A stretch of DNA of 64,000 nt. It comes from Xylaria sp. FL1777. Taxonomy: Eukaryota > Ascomycota > Sordariomycetes > Xylariales > Xylariaceae. Under the pieces are notes generated by a model. The model was not told the origin of the DNA and did no database searches. It was given only the letters and a program-made list of their open reading frames with translations. Every line of letters starts with the position of its first letter. Within the stretch, counting starts at the first letter, position 1. Positions 1 through 11,260 of the stretch are shown here, in pieces. The position numbers and the translations under genes were made by a program. Location: NCBI GenBank assembly GCA_022578965.1, contig MU400568.1:1-64000 (forward strand), given 5' to 3'.

Positions 1-460
1 AAGTTTTATATATTAAATAATAAACTAATAAATTTAAACTATATTATAATAGCTTATAAACTATTATAAATTATTATTATAATAATATATATAAATTATA
101 AAGCTTTAAAAAAATAATATTACTTAATAAATATAATAGCAATAATTTATTTTTAGTTTATAGCAAAAATAGCTACTTAATAAAAAATTTATAGTATATT
201 AATAAATATATACTAAAAAAAAATAAACAAAAATTAAAAGCATTAATAATATAAAAATTAAAAAATATTTATAAATAGCTTTATTTTTATAAATAGTTAA
301 AATAGCTATTTAATAAAAAAAATAATTATAGCTTTTAAGTAATATAAGCTATAATATATACTATATAACAGTTATTATATAAAAACTTAAAAAGTATAAA
401 CTAGCTTTACTTAAATTAGTAATATTTATATATAGTTTTTTAGTATTATACTCAAAAGAT
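1..460. repeat. Extremely AT-rich block (RIP-type AT isochore edge)
   Basis: Nearly every base is A or T, and the few G and C bases sit mostly inside AGCT or GC steps. No reading frame of note is present. In filamentous ascomycetes such blocks are normally transposon remains after repeat-induced point mutation. That origin is inferred from composition; no parent element can be recognised. The edge with normal-composition DNA is sharp, close to base 455-465. Confidence 0.8.
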
Positions 461-803
461 GTCTTTCCTTTAACATCCACCTTTTTAAGTACAGACCTAA
501 CCCTACGTAATAATTACAAGGTTCTGGGCCAGTATTCAGAAGGCACACCCTATGTAGGTAGGTAGTAGGTATGTAGGTACCTACAGCCTACATGTACCTA
601 ACGGAGGTACTGGGTGCTCTAATCTACTGGCCTCATGCCTTCTAATCAAGTCAACATCAACATCACATCAGCTTGCCGAACCTTCAAACTGAGCACAAAT
701 GCATAGCATTATGAGATAAAGCCGCATCGGTTCTCGAACAGATTGAATTAAATTTCGTCAGCTATATTTTCTCCAATTTAACCCAATAAAAGATGAACGC
801 AAT
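461..803 (+). promoter_or_regulatory. Upstream region of MDM12
   Basis: This is normal-composition DNA between the AT block and the MDM12 start. Bases 550-602 hold a cluster of TAGG/TACC tetranucleotides with a near-palindromic centre (GTAGGTACCTAC). No TATA box is obvious. The start ATG at 804 follows an A-rich context (CGCAATATG), reasonable for a fungal start. Confidence 0.4.
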
Positions 804-2315
804 ATGTCGATAGAGCTGAACTGGGAAACGCTAACGGGCGGACCCGAGGGCGCTGCCTTGGCAGAGCGCATCCGTGATTTCATCCACGTGAAGTTCCAGG
901 CGGTATCGTTGCCGCGCTTCATCAAGTCCGTCGCTGTGCACGAGTTTGCGTTTGGGAACATCCCGCCGTCCGTGGTCCTCAAGGACATATGTGATCCTCT
1001 GCCGGACTTCTACGAAGAGGATTACGAGCCTCTCGACGAAGAGGACGCCGACGGCGACGAGGACGACGATGAGGGCGTGCCGGATTCCATACGGACTGCA
1101 GAGCGAAGACGCAGGACCGAGCAGGGAGATCGGGGCGGAGGAGGCGACAACGTTACGGGTAACGCTGCAATCAGTGCTAACGGAACTACCGCCCCGTTCG
1201 CTGAGGGTTTCTTCCCGCCACATGTACACAGTGCTGGCCTGAGGAATGCGCCTGGAGCGCCTGATCTGAATAGTCCATTTCTCGGTCTGGGAGTATCGGC
1301 GCATGGGATGCCCGGCGGTCCATCCAAGATGCACTACTTCCAATCGAAGCTGAGCCCCGGGTGGTCAGGCGCCCAGACGCCGCTGGCCGCTGTCGCGGGG
1401 GCGCAACATCTGAGCGGCTGGCTTGATGCGACTACACAATCGCAAATGCAGTCAGGTCATAACTACCTGTCCGGCTCAAACTCCGGCCGCAGCAGACATC
1501 TGTCTCAGGGCTCTATATCGGTAGAAAACTACCCGAATTCATTATCAGTCCCAGCCCACGCGCTGAGAGAAAAACACAGCGTATCGACACTATCGCCGAC
1601 GTCAGCCGGGCCATCACGCCCGCCGACCCGCGAAAGGCCAGGGGCTAGTCCACTCGCGGGATCAGCGATCGACGACGATTACAGTAACTCGGCTTCCCAG
1701 GCTTATGCCAAGTCCAAGGTAACGGTTGCAGTGGAAGACGACGACGGAGAAATCGGAGATGCGGATAGTTTCCGTCAAGAACCGCGGCCCGATGACATGC
1801 AAGCCGTGTTCCGTATCCACTACGCAGGCGATGTGCGGCTGGAGCTGACAGCCATGATCCTGCTTGATTACCCCATGCCTAGCTTCGTGGGGATCCCGCT
1901 CAAGCTCAATATCACCGGCCTGACGTTCGACGGGGTAGGCGTCATCGCGTACATCAGGAAGCGCGTGCATTTCTGCTTTCTGAGTCCCGAAGACGCGGTT
2001 GCGGCAGTCGGAGAGGAAGACGAGGCTGACGAGGACGAGTCCCCAGAGACGGCGCCTGGGTACCAGTCTAATGGGGCCGGCCACGAAAGAATGGGGAGCG
2101 AGGATAGGATGCATAGCTCACCTGGGAGACGAGGGAAGGGGAGAGTAGGTGGCTTGCTCCAGGAGATTCGGGTTGAGAGTGAGATCGGACAGCGCGAGGG
2201 CACCAAGCAGAGTCTGAAGAACGTGGGTAAAGTCGAGAAGTTCGTGCTGGAGCAAGTCCGGCGCATCTTTGAAGAAGAGTTCGTGTATCCCAGCTTTTGG
2301 ACGTTCTTGGTTTAA
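804..2315 (+). CDS. mdm12: Mdm12, ERMES complex subunit (SMP domain)
   Basis: Mdm12 is the cytosolic subunit of the ER-mitochondria encounter structure and bridges Mmm1 (ER) and Mdm10/Mdm34 (mitochondrial outer membrane). Its SMP domain carries phospholipids between the membranes. The 503-residue frame has no intron. It opens with the typical MSIELNWETL start and the segment FAFGNIPPSVVLKDICDPLP. A long Ser/Pro/Gly-rich insert (about residues 75-320) follows, then the second half of the SMP fold (residues about 330-405 and 450-503, ending VYPSFWTFLV). Family members are usually somewhat shorter; the extra length lies in the disordered insert and an acidic loop. The gene begins only about 340 bp from an AT-rich block yet shows no stop codons or obvious mutational decay. 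Family assignment is recognition from memory and is firm. Confidence 0.95.
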   Translation: MSIELNWETLTGGPEGAALAERIRDFIHVKFQAVSLPRFIKSVAVHEFAFGNIPPSVVLKDICDPLPDFYEEDYEPLDEEDADGDEDDDEGVPDSIRTAERRRRTEQGDRGGGGDNVTGNAAISANGTTAPFAEGFFPPHVHSAGLRNAPGAPDLNSPFLGLGVSAHGMPGGPSKMHYFQSKLSPGWSGAQTPLAAVAGAQHLSGWLDATTQSQMQSGHNYLSGSNSGRSRHLSQGSISVENYPNSLSVPAHALREKHSVSTLSPTSAGPSRPPTRERPGASPLAGSAIDDDYSNSASQAYAKSKVTVAVEDDDGEIGDADSFRQEPRPDDMQAVFRIHYAGDVRLELTAMILLDYPMPSFVGIPLKLNITGLTFDGVGVIAYIRKRVHFCFLSPEDAVAAVGEEDEADEDESPETAPGYQSNGAGHERMGSEDRMHSSPGRRGKGRVGGLLQEIRVESEIGQREGTKQSLKNVGKVEKFVLEQVRRIFEEEFVYPSFWTFLV

Positions 2316-2949
2316 AGTATGCCTATGTGCGAGTATGAAGTGCTTGTTGGACTGCTATTGTCAACATCCGTAGTTACCAAAGTTGGCACCTTGGCCTTTG
2401 ATGTCTCATTGTTAACTAAGTTTAAATCATAGACTTGATCATGGTACTTGGAGTACAGCGCTTATCCCGGGAAACCAGAACCCCAAGATCCCCAATGTCA
2501 GCATTGGTCCACTAATGTAAATCGTTCTTAACCAGTCAACTACATGCTGCGTTCCCACCCTAGAAGTGAAGGTTTGAAGACTCGGTACAGAGAGCTATGC
2601 TGACTGATTGTGGCGGTTTTAGACCGGGTCATTAGTAGATTATTACAAAACATATAATTTTATGTTGCTGTATAACAGCACAGTAGCATTCTTTCTACAT
2701 CGCATCTTTGCTCACATTAAACCCTGGTTACGAAGATAACTGTATAGGCTATACCTATATTAACTCTTAAACCAGTGTTTCTTTTCCACCTAATAGGTAC
2801 TATCTTGGCAAGCCCGGGGAGTGATCCTAAGGCTTGTTATGGGGGTTGAATACCGAATATCCAATGGGTGATTCTATAGCTTAATCTAGCACAGATGAAT
2901 ATCCAGTAAGCTATAGTTAAACAATAGAACAAACAAGCTAACCTTTCCT
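2316..2949. other. Intergenic, convergent 3' ends
   Basis: This is the space between MDM12 (+) and the small minus-strand gene that ends at 2950. It should hold both 3' UTRs. No coding signal, RNA gene or repeat was seen. Confidence 0.5.
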
Positions 2950-3470
2950 CTACGATAGATGAGAATATGCGATAGGGCTATCCTTGTATTCCTCTAATTC
3001 ATACTCCTCCGGCCAAACGACCTTGCCCCTCCGTCTAGAGCTAGAATCCTTCTTCTCCATAGAATGAGTTACCTCTTTAAGGGCAAAGTCCTCTTTTCCA
3101 TTTGTATATCCGTGTGTCGTAACGTGAAATGAGCGCTGAACTTGATGACTGTCTTTAAAAGCAAATGTGCCATGCCACCCGCTCAGATCCTTCGTATACG
3201 TGCCATTGATTGTTGTTGTATCATGAATATCAGCCCTACAGCATAACAATGCGTGTTAGGATCTATATGAGACACTGTACTGGGATGGAAATGGTAATTG
3301 CTACACAACTCAAGCGCGGCGTACCTGATTAAGATTTTTTTGGGTGCAAGCTGTTGATCTCGGGCTGCAGCGTATGCTAGGGCGACAAGGGCTCTTTTTC
3401 GTTGCCCAGAAATCGTGTTGCCGGTATAAAAGAAGTACTTGACAAGATTTACTCCGGTAGCAGATGACAT
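2950..3470 (-). CDS. Small two-exon protein of unknown function (143 aa)
   Basis: The model joins 3470-3325 and 3235-2950. The 89-nt intron begins GTACGC, has branch point CCTAAC and ends TGTAG; splicing restores one open frame of 143 codons plus stop. The frame reads MSSATGVNLVKYFFYTGNTI at the start and contains the segments TTTINGTYTKDLSGWHGTF and VQRSFHVTTHGYTNGKEDF. It ends in a charged tail (SSSRRRGKVVWPEEYELEEY). It has no signal peptide and no clear membrane span. I do not recognise the family. The coherent splice, balanced composition and lack of stops argue that it is real. It lies tail to tail with MDM12. Confidence 0.7.
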
Positions 3471-4653
3471 GATTCTAGAAAGTGACGAGGGCTAGTTGTT
3501 TAAGGCTGAGTTTAGGACGTATCTGTTCACCGAAAGGCCATTACTTTTCTTCTCATCTTTACCCAGGGAATTTCAGACCTTCTTATACTCAGGACACTTA
3601 TTATACATTACAACACGGCTTTCCTAGGACTTGTTAGCGCGTTGAGAGTTGTTGATTCAGTTTGACTCGTCTTCCGTATAAACTTAGTCCTACGACATTT
3701 CTCATCTAATAGAATGCATTTTAACTTATTTGTGCATCATGTAGCCTTATAGCCCGTTGGTTTTTGTTAAACTACTGCTTTAAAACCAACAATCTAACTT
3801 CATAAGAAAAACCCAGAGACCATTATTATGTGAAAACGTATGCAGTTAAGTTTATTATGCTCTTAATTCCCCTTTTCCTTTTTTTCTTCCTTTTTCTCTT
3901 TTATATAGTTGTTACTGACAAGCCTAATGTGGCATAAAAATAAGGTGTGTTAAGTTTTGTTAGTCCTGCTACAAATTTACGTCTGGGTGTAAAGTGAGCT
4001 GTGTACTTATTAATCCAGCAAAGTTTACTTACTTTGGCCGCTTCACTCTTTACATGTAGTGTATATTTTCTGTAAAAGAAGCTTAGATAAACTTAAAGCT
4101 AATGAGGATACATATGTTAATTACTTAAGTAAGTTAATATTTAGGAGACTACAGTAAAGAGTTTACCTATAGTTTAAGTAAATCTGTACTTATAATGGAA
4201 GTGGAGTGTGAAGAGATACCTAGCCCACCACAGATAGCCACCTAGACTTAGCCTAATACAACACACTTTTTGCCCTTACATTCTTTGGTGCCCCCATTAA
4301 ACGGGTGTATCGGATTATCGTGTTCGGTTGCGCAAGACTTGTTTTGTTTGTTCGAGCAGCAAATTATCTGTGTGTTACCTCGCTATGGAATTGTTTGCCC
4401 CGGAGTAGATACCTACCTAGCCCATTACTAGGCCCACCGCTAGTGAGCTAGCCGCTATTGGGTCCCCTGGGTAGCCAACTACCTAGGTAAGTAGGTACAT
4501 ATTTTCCCTTCAAACAACATCAACCTGCCAAGCTTTCAATACACCATTTTATTTTCAAATGTCAGTTAGTCGATATTCAAGTTTCCTCCTATAAGTGAAC
4601 AAGTGTATCTTCATCAGGATTGGAAACTCTGAGCAGCTGCTTTCTGGCTAGTC
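3471..4653. other. Intergenic between divergent genes
   Basis: About 1.2 kb lies between the small minus-strand gene and the SRPK-like kinase. It is moderately AT-rich, with a pyrimidine run near 3868-3900. A TAGGTA/TACCTA cluster at 4406-4500 includes TACCTAGGTAAGTAGGTAC and sits about 150 bp before the kinase start. No further gene was found. Confidence 0.5.
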
Positions 4654-6107
4654 ATGCTACGTACCAAGATAAAATTTTCGTCATTTTCTCGCATGCAACC
4701 TCGTCGGTTTGGAGGTGCTTCATCGGAGAGACACCACTACAGTCGTCTCATTTCAACCTCTACAATGTCTCCGTACAACTGGATCGACGGGGTAGAACCC
4801 CTGGAAATGTATGAGCCCGGTGGTTATCACCCTGTCATGATTAACGATGTACTGCACAAACGCTATCGCATTATAGACAAGCTGGGATACGGAGGTTATT
4901 CCACTATTTGGCTCGCCCTGGATGACCAACTAAAACGTTATGTGGCCATCAAAGTGAACATCGCCAATTCTTCACTCCCCTCTCCTCAACGTGAGGCAAG
5001 AATTCTACGCGCCCTGTCTACACAAAATAGTCGCGGAGCTGTTGGTGGACGCGATGCTATTCCCAAGATCATGGATGAATTCAGTATTGAAGGACCCAAT
5101 GGAACCCACGCATGTTATACAGTGGCTCCTGCGCAAGGGAATCTACAAGAGGCATCATTTAGTCGTCTTTTCCCCATTCACGTTGCCCGGGCCTTGGCTG
5201 CTAGATTGGTCCTTGCTGTCTCATATGTCCATTCGCAGGGCTTTGTCCATGGAGGTTTGTGCAGCTCGCTCAGTTAACTAGCAAATGCTAAAACAGATTT
5301 GTAGATATCCGTCTTCGGAATGTTTTAACCAGGCTTCCCTCCACCTTTGACGAATTCTCAATAAAGCAGTTTAAGGAGAAATTTGGTGAGCCAGAGACAA
5401 TACCCATCTGTCGCATTGATGGGAAGCCTCTACCGCCCAACGTCCCAGCAGAAGCCGTGGTGCCTTTGTATCTCGGTAAAAAAGCTCAGGAGTTCACCCT
5501 AGCTGATGCTGATGGACTTACTCTCGGTGACTTTGGAGAGGCGTTTACTCCCACCACAGAGCAACGCCTAGGGAGAGATTGCCATACCCCTATCTCGAAA
5601 AGAGCTCCAGAAGCGCTTTTTCAGCCCGAGTTACCGTTATCATATCCATCTGACATATGGAGCTTGGGGGCTGCCATCTGGGATATCACAGGTATGAAAC
5701 CATTATTCAGCGACTCAGAAACACAGGACGAAATTGTCGCTGAGCAAATTGATGTCTTTGGATTCCAAAATTTCCCTTCGGCCTGGCGAGAACAATGGGA
5801 ACGGAAGAGCAAGGAGGAAGTAGACATTGACCAGCCATTACCACGCCGGCCAGCAGTTGGGAGGGAAGTATGGCTCCCCCTCGAGGATATCTTTGAAGAA
5901 TTTGTGCAAAAGTACAGAAAAAAGCAGGAGAAAGTAGGGATTTTTGATGAGAGTGAGACGTGGGCATTTCTTGATTTGATGCGAGGTATGTTCAAGTTTC
6001 AGCCCGAGGAACCATTAACAATAGATGAGGTGCTTCAATCCGAATGGATGAACAAGTGGGCATTGCCTCATGTCAACCCACCGAGCACTGGATCATTCAC
6101 CAGTTAG
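4654..6107 (+). CDS. SRPK-like serine/threonine protein kinase
   Basis: This is an SR-protein-kinase-like enzyme. The model joins 4654-5254 and 5305-6107 across a 50-nt intron (GTTTGT...TTTGTAG), giving 467 residues; the internal ATG at 4765 would give 430. The family's N-terminal YEPGGYHPV segment is present, then the glycine loop GYGGYSTIW and the lysine in YVAIKV. The catalytic loop HGGDIRLRN, created by the splice, keeps the Asp and Asn, with Arg at the usual Lys position. The LGDFGEA and RAPEALF motifs follow, and the C-lobe ends in SEWMNKWALP. All residues needed for catalysis are present, so it is probably active. The Arg/Ser-rich stretch before residue 38 may be a targeting sequence or may not be translated. 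The substrate is unknown; fungal genomes often hold many such paralogs. Confidence 0.88.
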
Positions 6108-7280
6108 ACAGGGTCAAATGTGGGCATCATGGCGTGCCAACTTTTTGAATGGACGAATCTTCCAGGAGGTATAGAACGGGAGGGTCAATAGTGAAAGAGA
6201 AGCTGGGTAGTAGCCCACAACATGCGAATGCGGAAATTATGTATATTGCCAGGAGGATCTGCTATTATTTGTAGAGTCAGCTAGAAGTATCCGCTATTAA
6301 TTCGTGGGCCCCTGACTGACACTGGTAGTGCAATGTTTTTTCCTTTCATGCCGCTCCCACCACCACGAGAGAAGCTTTGTGCCAATTACGAGGACCAACG
6401 TTGTCAATACCGCGATCCAAGTCTCTTGGCGGATTCTCAGCTGAGGACATGTAAGATAGGTACCTCATGCGTGCCAAGAATGCCTACCGTAGTGCGTTCC
6501 CAGTATAGCGATCAATGTTTACACAGCCACGACACTCGTAAGTAAGCCATAGCCACCCATCAACTATCAATAAATCACTAACCGGCTCCCTCATTTGATC
6601 CGTCTGAGCTATACTAACGTTCTTAGGCAAACGCGACAGTTCTTCACTATACAAACTCTTCATTAAACTCACTTCTTAGACTTCTCAGGCCCTTCTTTAC
6701 AATCTTAGTGCGCGTGCAAGTCGTCGACAGCGCGTTGTCGCTCATACACAGCTAAAGAAAGCAGGGGTCCTTCACCCTGAGCTACGAAACCTGCCATATG
6801 ATAATATGCTGTTGATTTTGCTCTCTATTGCCAACAAGCTTGTATGCCAATAGTAATAAGTATATTGCCTCAACAAGGCAACAATGCTTCCGTCCCAATA
6901 CCCACTACCTTCTTTTACTGTCCTCTAGACTCTTAAGGACCTAAGACGGATTCACACCCCTCAGAATGCCATTGATGAGCTAGCGTAGTATCCAGACCAG
7001 CCTCCACTATTCATGCTACTGCGTATAACCAAGACCAGTGCCTATAGTAGGGAGATGGTGGCAGTAGACTCATCGCTGGTGAAAGTGAAGAGATTGCTTA
7101 ACCCTTATGGCTAAGTCGGTAATGTCTTTGGACGAGGCCTGCGACACATCAATCGCATGTATTCCGAATTGAATCACATAGACTACCGTTTGATCCTGCT
7201 ATGAATCGAAGGGACCTAAGCTGCCCTATGATGTACCTTGTCGATCTTACGTAGGTAGTAGTTACTAGCGTTCACAATAC
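6108..7280. other. Intergenic, convergent kinase genes
   Basis: About 1.2 kb lies between the 3' ends of two convergent kinase genes. Short open stretches exist on both strands (for example 6484-6672 minus and about 6700-6850 plus) but lack starts, splice partners or recognisable motifs. I see no supported gene. Confidence 0.5.
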
Positions 7281-10167
7281 CTACCACGCCTTCAATCGCG
7301 CCATCACGCACTGCGCAAACTGAAGCATCAGCTCATTTCTACTAATCCTTTCGCTATGGTCGCCGTTTCCCGGGGTGCCGCTGTCCGATATGGGATTACC
7401 TTCTAGGCAGAAACGAACCGCCTCGCTGTATCCCCTCCCCATGTGCTGCCTCAGCCGCGGAACGCGTTTTTTGAGGAGTTGTTGACGCCGCTCTTCGTAG
7501 GAGCCCCCCCATCCTTCCATGATCTTGGTAAGAGGCATCCAGAAGCCGATTTCGACGAGGATGATGCCTAGGCTGTAATATTCGTACTCCAGCCGGTAAC
7601 CACGGTTCTCTTTTAGATAGGCTGGGTGGTGGTAGTGTCGAATATCGGACTGCGCCGGCGCTGATGTGAGGGCTAATGGGTCGTCTGGCCGACTGTGGTT
7701 GAAGCCAACGAGAAAGGGTTCGCGGATGGCCTTACTACGATATTGGGCATTTCCGGTGTCGGAATCATCGTTCTTCGAAGCCCCTGGGAAGAAAATGATA
7801 TTTGAGCTCATCAAGTTCTTGTGCAGCCAGCCTACGCTGTGGAACTCAAATAGCGACGCCACCAATGTAGATGCAAGCTTGAAGCGGTCATCTAGGTCCG
7901 GGTATGGAACATGTTTGTCCAGGTTGTCTGCAATCCGCTGCCGCAGATCTATAGGCCGGATAAGATCTCGGTTCTCGACTGAGTCGGGAAACTCAAAGAC
8001 CATCCCGAAGGCTCCCCTGTCCGCCTCGTGGTAGAACCCGCAACATACAAGAGCCCGGAAAGATCCCGGCTTCTCCGCGGCTAGCAACCGAGCGGTTTGA
8101 GTGACACGCCCGTACAGCTTCTCCATGGTCTCTTGTTTCGCTTCGTGTTTTCCGTAGCTGTGCCATTCTACCCATACCGGCCGTGAGTCGCCACGCTGAT
8201 CGATGAGCCGGCCTCGATGATGGTCGCCAAATGGTACAAGGTCCTTAACGGCATTCGGTTCAAGCTTTAAGGGAAGTTCGGGCGAATGATGACGGTCTTC
8301 TGTTAGAATGTTGTTTATATATCCGAGTTTTACCCCCAATCTGATCTCGTGTGTTGCCGATCCGCTTGTGACTCCGCTCTCAATCTCATGAGATGACAGT
8401 TCTGGCCCTTCCGTGACGTTGACAAGGAAGTACTCCCGAGATTTTTCCCGTTGATCTGAAGTCAAAAAGTTTTGTAGCTTGTCGTTCAGGCTTGAGAGGC
8501 TCGAGAAATCCAGACATTGCGCGTCCAGCTCTTGATTTTGTCGTGCGTCTAAACTTATAGACAGACGAGAGAGTGTCTCTTGAATGGCATCATATTGAAG
8601 GCCGGTCTTGTCAATGAACGCTCGTAATGACTTGGGCTCATGCTCGAACTTGGAAAGCCCCAAAGCAAGCATCCATGCCTTGAACCTCAAGTGCTCAAGG
8701 AACATATCAAGCGATGGATCCTCATTCCTAATACAGTCGAAGGCCGTATTTATGTTATTGGCAGCTTCGTATATAGCAATAACTTGAAGTTCCCGAGTCA
8801 CTTCTTCGGCTGTTGGGCGCTGTAGAGGGTTCAAAGATAGGATCTGTCTCACGACTACCACGAGCAAAGTAATCGTCGTCGATTGCAACTGTTCCAAATC
8901 AGAAAGCCATGAGCTCACAGCTTCGCTCGATTCCCTGGGACCATAGTGGAACTGCCGAAGGATCCAACTGCGCACTTTGTATCGCCTTGCTTCTCTAAAC
9001 CTCTCCACTCCCTGGGGACCCCAGGCCATGTATGTCGCTACCTCTGCAAGGATACAGCCGAGAGACCACACATCCGAAGAACGGTGGACATTGCCAACCT
9101 CGAAGTCATTCTCCCAATCTTCGCACTCGGGCGCAAGGTAATCGTCCGATCCATGTTTAAAGGGAGTCTCGGAATTCGCGGGATACGGCTTTAGCGTCGA
9201 GATGCCGAAGTCGGCGAGAATGAAACGACCGTCCGAAACAAGCACGTTGCGCGGCCGTAAATCGTGATGCAAGCCGATTAGTCGAAGATCCAGCCTGCTC
9301 TGGGAGAAGTTGTGTACGTGTGCTACTGCCGAGCAGAGGGCGGCGAATGCATTCACGACTGATTGATTTGTTGAGAATTGTGTGGGACGTCGTTCCTTGG
9401 ACAGGAACTCGTCGAGATTGCCGTCTTTAGCAAGCGGGAAGAGGAGGCTGTATTTATCTCTCTGTACGAATGAGCTGAGAAGTTCGACGATGTTTGGGTG
9501 CTTTAGATGATTGAGGATTGAGAGGTTCTTTAGTTCTTTTTGATGGTCATGCGCAACTGTGAACTCTTTCCGCGCTATCTACATGTAACCGAACGTTAGC
9601 TGCAGTATAGAAGAGGCGAAAAGAATCCTTTGGCTTGATAATTACAATATGAGAAAATAAAACGCCGGGGGCTTGGTGATCTTCATCTATCACGACTTCG
9701 TAGACGGTGCTAAATGCGCCTTTTCTAATGCGCTTGTCCTGGGTAAACGGTAGAACAACATTTGCTCCAAATCTCCGATTCAATGTGCTGCGACGGAATG
9801 TTGGAACGATAAGCTCCCACTGTTTTTCGGCAAAATCGTTCGCTACTTCTTTTGGCAGGTGGATTTCCTCAACCAGGGTCTCTGCCTTCAGAGGAAGTTT
9901 CGCGTCATCAAGTTGATCCGCTTCGATGAAGAGGGAGAGGTAATTCGGACAGCCAAGTAGGAGGAGGGCCGCAAAGATTTTCATGCCTTGTTTACACACT
10001 CGATTTAGGGTCTCTTCTTGATAGTACCGTGGTATTTTCGAGTCGATGAGTGCGACACGGATTGCGTCCGTCGTCATGGCCGCGTCAAGAAGCCGGTTGG
10101 GTATATAATAGTGCCCCGCAGCATTTTGGCGTCGCAGTCCCTTAATAGCAGACTTTAGCTTGTCCAT
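7281..10167 (-). CDS. Tandem kinase-pseudokinase protein (939 aa)
   Basis: The model joins 10167-9646 and 9578-7281. The 67-nt intron runs GTAATT to TGTAG with a GCTAAC branch point. Removing it brings IARK, the likely ATP-binding lysine, into frame after the glycine loop KGAFSTVYE. Residues 1-145 form an alpha-helical N-terminal domain seen in a family of fungal kinases. The first kinase (about 145-450) has HHDLRPRN, LADFGIS and YLAPECED and looks catalytically complete. A linker of roughly 180 residues follows. A second kinase fold (about 630-930) has VEW where the lysine should be, LHKNLMSSN instead of HRD and VGF instead of DFG, so it is a pseudokinase. The plan resembles fungal proteins with regulatory pseudokinase domains and, by analogy only, plant tandem kinase immune proteins. 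No membrane span is seen. The role is unknown. Confidence 0.85.
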
Positions 10168-10819
10168 ATTGAAAAGTTTCTTAACTTAGACAGGCTTTCA
10201 GCTTTCATCAACGATAAAAGCCGGCGAGGCCAAAGTTTCTAGTAGCTCATTTTCAGCTTTTGGTTATATGCATGTCGCTGTGTGTGTGGGAAGAAAACCT
10301 CTAATCCGATGATTTTTCAGCTGCGAGACAAAACAGAGAAAACTCCTGGTCGCGCACAAGGGGTGAAGTTTCTTACTACAGCACTTCAACAACTTGGTTT
10401 TAGCGAGTTACAATAAACTTCAGCAATCTACGAGACAAGTATAAAGTCGGACAAAAGGATCTTATAGCCTTATTCAATACTATCACAACGAACTAGAGTC
10501 TTAGCTCGCTTAATAAAAGCCATATGTCTACACAATACAAATATTGCAACACCATATAACGATTCCAATGCCAACAGCCAAGCCCCACCCCCTCAGCCTG
10601 GAGTAACATAGAAAGTTAACGCACCCTCAATGACGCATGTCACGTCATTGTCTTATTATTGGTCAAGATGAATAGACAGAAATTCCCACCCAAGCTACCC
10701 AGTTCCTCGGTTGGTTGCTGCCTATAGACCTGTCGAGATCCCAGCGCACGCGGGGCTTCTAATGAACATCTGTGACAGACTGGATTTCACCCTATGCAAA
10801 TCTGTTAAGTCATTATCCA
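10168..10819 (-). promoter_or_regulatory. Upstream region of the tandem kinase with CRE-like and CCAAT sites
   Basis: Bases 10630-10648 read TGACG...CACGTCAT, an inverted pair of CRE/bZIP half sites. An inverted CCAAT box (ATTGG) lies 10 bp further on, near 10658. Both lie about 470-490 bp upstream of the kinase start. The motifs are seen directly; regulatory use is inferred. No other gene is seen here. Confidence 0.35.
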
Positions 10820-11042
10820 TTACTCCTCATCATAGATTCTTACGTCAGTCAATCCGCGTGCCGCGCTGATTTCAATGTAGCCACCTTGCTGCTATGAGAA
10901 TCGTCAGCGATGGACTCACTTAAAAGATATATGTGGGTTCTAGTACCTGAGCCGTGAAGTTGGACCCGAACAGCGACCGGAGGAGCTGGTCAAGGGCCGA
11001 TTTATTCACGTATCTATCCTGAAGGCGCGTTATGACAGCCAT
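10820..11042 (-). CDS. 55-residue two-exon protein of unknown function
   Basis: Exon 1 (11042-10947) encodes 32 residues, MAVITRLQDRYVNKSALDQL then LRSLFGSNFTAQ. A 55-nt intron begins GTACTA, carries a CGCTGAC branch point and ends CATAG. Exon 2 (10891-10820) encodes QQGGYIEISAARGLTDVRIY-DEE and a stop. An alternative acceptor 3 nt downstream would drop one Gln. Neither exon is long enough to be noticed as a plain reading frame. Support comes from the clean splice signals, phase-0 junction and protein-like sequence, with a predicted helix (ALDQLLRSLFG) then a strand (GYIEI). I do not recognise the family. A second donor (GTAAGA) at the end of exon 2 could give another C-terminus. Confidence 0.6.
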
Positions 11043-11260
11043 GTTTCGGTATTGGTAGAGGAAATCCTCGCAATTTATTGTATGCGACAATGAAGATTAT
11101 GAGCTGACGAAGTTGAAAAGCTGGTTTAAATAGGATTTATTAGATGAACATAACCTACATATCGGCTCGTGTGTAGGCAGCGACGGCCTAGCCTATATAT
11201 ATATATGGTAGCTACAGTGTTAGGACACAATACATACACACAATGGCAAAGCCTGACATC

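Noticed and set aside
6680..6860. Plus-strand stretch with QLKKAGVLHPELRNLPY as a gene fragment
   Set aside because: It is open for only about 50 codons, without a start, splice signal or recognisable family.
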